Both the position numbers and the translations under genes were made by a program. 64,000 nucleotides of DNA from Azadirachta indica (Eukaryota; Streptophyta; Magnoliopsida; Sapindales; Meliaceae). Location: the NCBI GenBank assembly GCA_022749755.1, contig CM040444.1, positions 11,388,274-11,452,273 of the forward strand. The letters are read 5' to 3'. The notes beneath the pieces were generated by a model. That model saw nothing but the letters and a program-made list of their open reading frames with translations. It searched no databases and had not been told where the DNA came from. Shown piece by piece: positions 60,901 through 64,000 of the stretch (its first letter is position 1; each line of letters begins with the position of its first letter).

Positions 60901-61930
60901 ATACCACAAAAATGTTGTGTTATAGGCTACTGGTTATTAAGTTGTGAAATTAGGGCAGAAAAAAGAACATTTTAACAAACCTATAAGCACTGAGTGAGAA
61001 ACAAAGTGGGGAAAGGCCGTTAAATAATAAAACAACTATTTTAGTATTAAATGCTCAGTTTCTTGAAATGATGAACAGAAAAATTATTGCATGAGAAAGC
61101 AAAGCTGTGCCAAAGATTAAAAAGCTTATTCTTGGAGCCACACTTGAGTAATTTTAACAAATGTGTCATGCGATGAAGAACGTCTACCATACAAATGAAG
61201 TAAAACATTAAGAAAAGGAAGTAAGATACTAGAAGCTATCAACTAAAAAGAGAATAACAAAACATGTGGCAATGAGAAGATTACCTGGTCAAAATCCACG
61301 AGCAGCAGCCGACCAACTCCTGATCTCAAAAGCATAGCAGCAGCATGACTCCCAACACCTCCAAGACCAATGACAACAACGTAGGATTCAGTTACTTTCT
61401 GCTGCGACTCAAGGCCAAAAAATTGAATATTCCTGATAGATAACACAAAAACAAATAAATAAAACTAAAAATGAAAACTGATAATCAATGAAAAAAGTGA
61501 AAATGTGAAACCTGGTGAGCTGTTCAGCAACAATTTCATCTTTAAGAAGATCAGAAGCAGGCATCCGATTATCTTCTACCACACAACTACTGATAGAATT
61601 ATCAGAAGCAAAGTCCCTACCTGTCAATTATCATTAGAAATAGAAACAAACATCTTTGTCAAATATAATAACAACAACAACTCATCTATGACTATCAATG
61701 AAACCACTACCGTTAAGTCCAATAGCATTTTTGCACCGCCGCCTTGCTATAGTTCTGCAAATACAAATATAAAACATAAAAAGATCGAGATTCTAGGTTT
61801 TTCAAAAAATTAAGTAATTGATTAATTGATTATACCTTGAAAGAAGAAGCCTGTGAAGGAAGATGGTGGAAACAGAGCCGAATAGAGCTCCACCTCCGAG
61901 CAATGCTAAGCACTTGAGTTTCTCCGGCAT
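45975..61930 (-). CDS. tRNA threonylcarbamoyladenosine dehydratase-like E1 enzyme
   Basis: Eleven exons in transcript order: 61930..61836, 61754..61711, 61620..61512, 61432..61285, 58373..58161, 57026..56892, 55298..55164, 55045..54830, 53698..53574, 47009..46952, 46085..45975. They keep one frame of 462 residues, with GT-AG introns. Residues 9-30 ([22 protein letters not shown]) form a hydrophobic segment, like the membrane anchor of yeast Tcd1/Tcd2 in the mitochondrial outer membrane. An E1-like fold follows: nucleotide loop GLGGVG at 105-110, VDFDQ at 128-132, SLNRHA at 137-142, DCIDNIDTK at 195-203, GARADPTRI near 225-232, and [11 protein letters not shown] in exon 8. Family members use ATP to cyclise t6A37 to ct6A37 in tRNAs reading ANN codons. 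Intron 9 is 6.56 kb and full of transposons. The start chosen gives the conserved N-terminus; an ATG at 62048 is in another frame. The gene looks intact. Confidence 0.92.
47440..47704 (+). pseudogene. hAT transposase C-terminal scrap in intron 9
   Basis: The + strand reads a GEYIS segment, then [25 protein letters not shown] and [20 protein letters not shown] before ending [14 protein letters not shown]. This is the hAT C-terminal dimerisation domain (ESAFS signature) with one internal stop and a frameshift before it. It is antisense to the host gene. No other part of a hAT transposase or its ends was found. Confidence 0.8.
47950..48221 (+). repeat. 5' LTR-like segment of Copia-2
   Basis: It starts TGTAGTGATGCAAG and ends AAAAACCTACA, directly before the primer-binding site. 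A TATA-like TCTATATATATTG lies about 60 bp before its end. It does not align with the segment at 51203..51474. Confidence 0.65.
48222..48240 (+). other. Primer-binding site of Copia-2
   Basis: TGGTATCATAGCCAAGTGC follows the LTR-like segment at once. It is one base off the TGGTATCAGAGCC core complementary to plant initiator tRNA-Met. Confidence 0.85.
48420..49080 (+). pseudogene. Copia-2 gag
   Basis: The frame reads a gag N-terminus ([20 protein letters not shown]), the core ([36 protein letters not shown]) and [15 protein letters not shown] up to a stop at 48906. The next phrases (an [26 protein letters not shown] stretch) are in the same family but lie after the stop and in changed frame. 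No zinc knuckle is clearly seen. Non-functional. Confidence 0.85.
49360..49600 (+). pseudogene. Copia-2 protease, followed by an integrase deletion
   Basis: The segment reads [12 protein letters not shown], the Copia aspartyl protease active site, then [15 protein letters not shown] and HGVLYIP. In full-length relatives the GAG-pre-integrase and integrase domains (about 450 residues) come next. Here the sequence jumps at about 49545 to a phrase normally just before RT, so integrase is deleted. Confidence 0.85.
49600..50700 (+). pseudogene. Copia-2 reverse transcriptase
   Basis: The frame has [42 protein letters not shown]-type ([11 protein letters not shown]) and, after a stop in place of a Gln codon near 49895, FAPVAKL and [19 protein letters not shown], then a second stop at 50036. 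The motif YVDD is intact at 50242..50253. A frameshift occurs near 50318, after which [14 protein letters not shown] continues. The enzyme cannot be produced, although most motifs are still readable. Confidence 0.9.
50715..51177 (+). pseudogene. Copia-2 RNase H
   Basis: An uninterrupted frame encodes a full Copia RNase [51 protein letters not shown] and [14 protein letters not shown], ending near [17 protein letters not shown]. The catalytic acidic residues look conserved. It is separated from RT by a frameshift near 50697, so it is part of a dead element despite its good preservation. Confidence 0.9.
51203..51474 (+). repeat. 3' LTR-like segment of Copia-2
   Basis: It starts TGTGGAGATTCAGAG directly after the polypurine tract and is taken to end at TCTGAATCTTCA, giving 272 bp. 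It has pyrimidine-rich runs and a CCTTATAAAT TATA-like box. Its outer end is less certain than its inner end. Confidence 0.6.
51475..52829. mobile_element. Mutator-like element end with gene-like filler
   Basis: The right end, about 52730..52829, reads CTGACAAATAG, then a CTTGACATTTATTTT phrase, and closes with GATGTCATTCTCCC. The same phrases close the element at 36900..38263. The interior (51560..52500) has no similarity to that element; it is less AT-rich and includes the possible captured segment at 52000..52500. The matching left end was not found; it may have been lost where Copia-2 lies. The superfamily is inferred from the shared end. Confidence 0.6.
52000..52500 (-). other. Possible captured gene fragment inside the Mutator-like element
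   Basis: On the - strand a frame of about 110 codons runs from near 52370 to 52030 without a stop. It reads [20 protein letters not shown], then a [20 protein letters not shown] segment and [17 protein letters not shown]. Upstream lies a CT-rich, 5'-UTR-like stretch (AGAGAGAGAGCAAC on the - strand). The composition is gene-like, but I do not recognise the protein. It could be a captured exon or chance. Confidence 0.4.
57477..57526. repeat. Perfect 25-bp tandem duplication
   Basis: Two adjacent copies of TTTGTTGGTTTCTCTTCTTAACACT lie in intron 5 of the dehydratase gene. They look recent because they are identical. Confidence 0.85.
59905..60040 (+). mobile_element. Possible tRNA-derived SINE
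   Basis: The segment contains CTCAGGTGGTAGATTAAGC, resembling an RNA polymerase III A box region, and 35 bp later CTGGGTTTGAGTTTGGGG, resembling a B box (GGTTCGAATCC). It ends in a pyrimidine-rich CCCACCCCCCTTACATTTTT tail. This arrangement is typical of plant SINEs. AGAATAAAA strings occur on both sides but do not sit cleanly at the ends. It lies in intron 4 of the dehydratase gene, antisense to it. Confidence 0.5.
60275..60519. repeat. Tandem duplication of about 122 bp
   Basis: Units 60275..60396 and 60397..60519 are adjacent and align across their length with roughly a dozen differences. Both begin CAATTGA and end CTATACTATTGTGTAG, and both contain TTTAATTGATAATTAATAGA. They lie in intron 4 of the dehydratase gene. 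Confidence 0.85.
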
Positions 61931-62108
61931 GTTCTGTGATTTGCCAAAGATAGTGCTGCTGTTGGCTGCTCAGGCCGGCTTGTTTATTCCAAGTTGAAGG
62001 TTTAGGAGGCGGCAACTGGCGAGTGGTGGTGTGTCTTTTGCTCTTCATTTACGACATTTTGTAACTCAAAATTCAATTATTTTCGAGTCTTGTTGGGCTA
62101 TTTATTTT
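61931..62108 (-). promoter_or_regulatory. Short 5' UTR and promoter of the dehydratase gene
   Basis: Only about 180 bp separates the start codon from a transposable element. On the - strand this holds AGCCCA (62099..62094), the reverse of a TGGGCT site II element often found near plant housekeeping and mitochondrial-protein genes. An ATG at 62048 opens a 72-codon frame that runs out of phase over the true start, so it would act as an upstream or overlapping frame if transcripts start before it. Confidence 0.4.
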
Positions 62109-63079
62109 AGAGAATTAACCGAAAATACCCGGTGACCAAAAATCAAAAATACCTTCCCTTAAAAAAATTATTTAAATATGCTTTTCTTTTTATACTTTTG
62201 GATTAAAATACTCTCATATCCAAAATTTACAAAATACTTTCGAATTGTTACAATAACTCAAAAATGTTATTTAAGTTGTTACAATAATTCGAAAGTGTTA
62301 GTTTCGTATTAATACAGTATTTAAAGGTTGTTTTAGGAACTCAAAAGTGTTATTTTTGAGTTATTGCAGTAACTCAAAAATAATACAATGACCCAAAGTT
62401 AAATTTGATAATTTAGGATATTTGGGGTATTTTTGTCCAAAAAATTTGAAATTGGGTACTTTCGAATAACATTTTCTAGTGTGATTATTTTTGAATTGTA
62501 GGTAGTAAAAAATGAGTATATTTGGTTAAAGAAAATTAATTGAAAAGACCCAAGTTTGGTGGAGGAAAATAAAAAATACCCTTCCTCAAAAAAGTCATTC
62601 AAGTGTTATTTTTATACACTTTCGAATTAAAATACCCTTGTGCTCAAAATTTACAAAACACTTTTGAATTGTTATAAAAACTCAAAAGTACTACTTTCAC
62701 GTTAATACAATAATTCGAAAGTAATAGTTTTGTATTATTACAATACTCGAAAGTGTTAGTTTCAAGTTATTTCAATACTCAAAAATGTTAGTTTCAAGTT
62801 ATTTCAATACTCAAAAATTTTAGTTTCAATCTCTAAAGTATTAGTTTTGAGCTATTACAATAAGTTTTGAGTAAGGCAATAATTTATTTTATTTGATATC
62901 TACTTTTGAGTAAAGCAAAATTTTGCCTTAGTTTGATACCTAAATGCATGTATTAATCAAAGTAGACATAAGGGCATTTTTTTCCAAAATAAATAATTTG
63001 GACATTTTTTAATGGAATCATATAAGGAAGGTATTTTTAAATTTTGATTATAAAATAAGGACATTTTCAGTTATTTTCC
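62109..63079. mobile_element. Terminal-inverted-repeat element with internal repeats
   Basis: The left end AGAGAATTAACCGAAAATAC and the inverse of the right end, GGAAAATAACTGAAAATGTC, match imperfectly, as do the following AAAAATACCTTCC strings. The interior repeats a unit of about 22 bp built on CTCAAAAGTGTTAGTTTCAA and TTCGAAAGTGTTAGTTTCGT, and a larger part (62125..62320) recurs at 62560..62740. No coding capacity and no clear target duplication. The superfamily is not determined. It lies directly upstream of the dehydratase gene. Confidence 0.65.
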
Positions 63080-64000
63080 TCCCTCGAGTCTTAACAAATA
63101 ACTAACAAGGATATTATTGGTTCAAGTTTAATAATTTACTCCTCGATCTTTTTAAAGGTAAATAACAATTAGTCCCCTAAAATATGACTAAAATAATAAT
63201 GAGAACTCAAGTTAAAATTAATTATCAACGTGACTCTTTTTGATACCTTTTTTTTATTATTCTTCTATTTTTGAACCATGTTGATCGATAAAATGATATA
63301 AATATATCTCTACCCATATTGCCTAATACAATAACATAAATACTCATACTTTGTAATTCATATAAAAGGATATTATAATATAATCCTTGATATTTGAGAA
63401 AACAATAGACATCTTCTTACAATATGAAAATTGTTAGATATTCTAAAGTTTGAAAAAATAGTGAAATACCTACTTGGAGGTTAGATTTTCATTAATTCAT
63501 TGTTAGGGTTATAGGAACATTTTCCTAAATGTTAATAAAATAAAATTAATTAAAAAAAACCCAAATTTTAGACTACACACTTTTGACTTTATCTAAAACT
63601 CACCCTTCCTCACTTTCTCTTTGTCAATGCAAACTTTTACCGTCTACAATAACTTCTATTTACGGTGTTATGAGCTTGCTTGTTTTCTCTCAAAGGGTGA
63701 TAAATTTGTTTCTCTTTTTTGGTTTGGTAGCATAAGTGCCTGAATTGAAGGGGAATGTTTCAGTGGAGATAATATTGAATTGCTTGGATTGAAGGGGAAT
63801 GTTATGGTGGACATGATGTTTGAAGATTGTTGACAAAATTTTGTTAAAATCTCAAGGAAAGATTAGCATTTTGGTAAGTGCTCATGTTGTGGTAGTGATT
63901 GAATGCGATCTTGGCTTTACAGTTGATGTGCAAGATGTACCACTCGCACAAAGGCATGAAGCGCTTGAAGTATATACATTTGAAAAATTCTGTCAAAAGG
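63080..64000. other. Intergenic DNA; possible exon at the window edge
   Basis: The sequence is AT-rich until about 63600, with nothing recognised. From 63740 to 63825 a segment with ATTGAAGGGGAATGTT occurs twice in tandem (unit about 45 bp). From about 63820 a + strand frame of about 56 codons stays open to the window end, reading SILVSAHVVVVIECDLGF and TVDVQDVPLAQRHEALEVYT. I do not recognise it, and chance is possible. Confidence 0.3.

Noticed and set aside
61505..61813. A 102-codon + strand frame
   Set aside because: It lies opposite exons 2 and 3 of the dehydratase gene and has no domain. The - strand exons fit splice sites and the protein family.
1..64000. tRNA, rRNA or other structured RNA genes
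   Set aside because: I looked for A/B box pairs and cloverleaf-like runs. Only the SINE-like segment at 59905..60040 resembles one, and it does not form a convincing tRNA.

Overview
The window is nuclear DNA from a flowering plant, most likely a eudicot. The evidence is strong AT bias, two split genes with short exons and GT-AG introns, plant-type LTR retrotransposons of both superfamilies, Mutator-like and hAT-like DNA elements, and plant-like protein families. No bacterial or organellar features are visible. The species cannot be told from the sequence.

Only two host genes can be supported. On the + strand, 14049..23222 is a 14-exon gene for an 807-residue FAM135/DUF676 putative serine esterase. 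On the - strand, 61930..45975 is an 11-exon gene for a 462-residue E1-like (ThiF/MoeB fold) enzyme of the tRNA threonylcarbamoyladenosine dehydratase family (TcdA; yeast Tcd1/Tcd2), with a hydrophobic N-terminus. The two genes converge and are separated by about 22.7 kb of nested, decayed transposons. Nothing indicates that they act together.

Layout. 1..7873: AT-rich intergenic DNA with degenerate repeats, a 706-bp Mutator-like element with a 9-bp target duplication (2694..3399) and an LTR-like block (about 5091..6530). 7874..13308: a decayed Copia element on the - strand; one LTR carries an hAT-type MITE, and the whole element sits between 52-bp direct repeats. 13361..14048: promoter region of the esterase gene. 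25109..29680: a very large imperfect palindrome made of two tail-to-tail copies of the 5' part of a Copia element. 29814..43779: an Athila-like Gypsy element (- strand) with about 1.45-kb LTRs, interrupted by a complete but dead chromovirus (31392..36146), a Mutator-like element with a perfect 9-bp duplication (36900..38263) and another LTR-like block. 43830..44900: Copia RT/RNase H remnant. 45975..61930: the dehydratase gene, whose 6.6-kb ninth intron holds an hAT transposase scrap, an antisense Copia element with two non-matching 272-bp LTRs, and one end of a Mutator-like element with gene-like filler. 62109..63079: a terminal-inverted-repeat element about 180 bp upstream of the dehydratase start codon.

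I found no convincing evidence of a new biochemical system. The unusual material is structural: the palindrome, the long flanking repeats of the first Copia element, the mismatched LTRs of the second, and a Mutator-like family whose ends are shared while the interiors differ.
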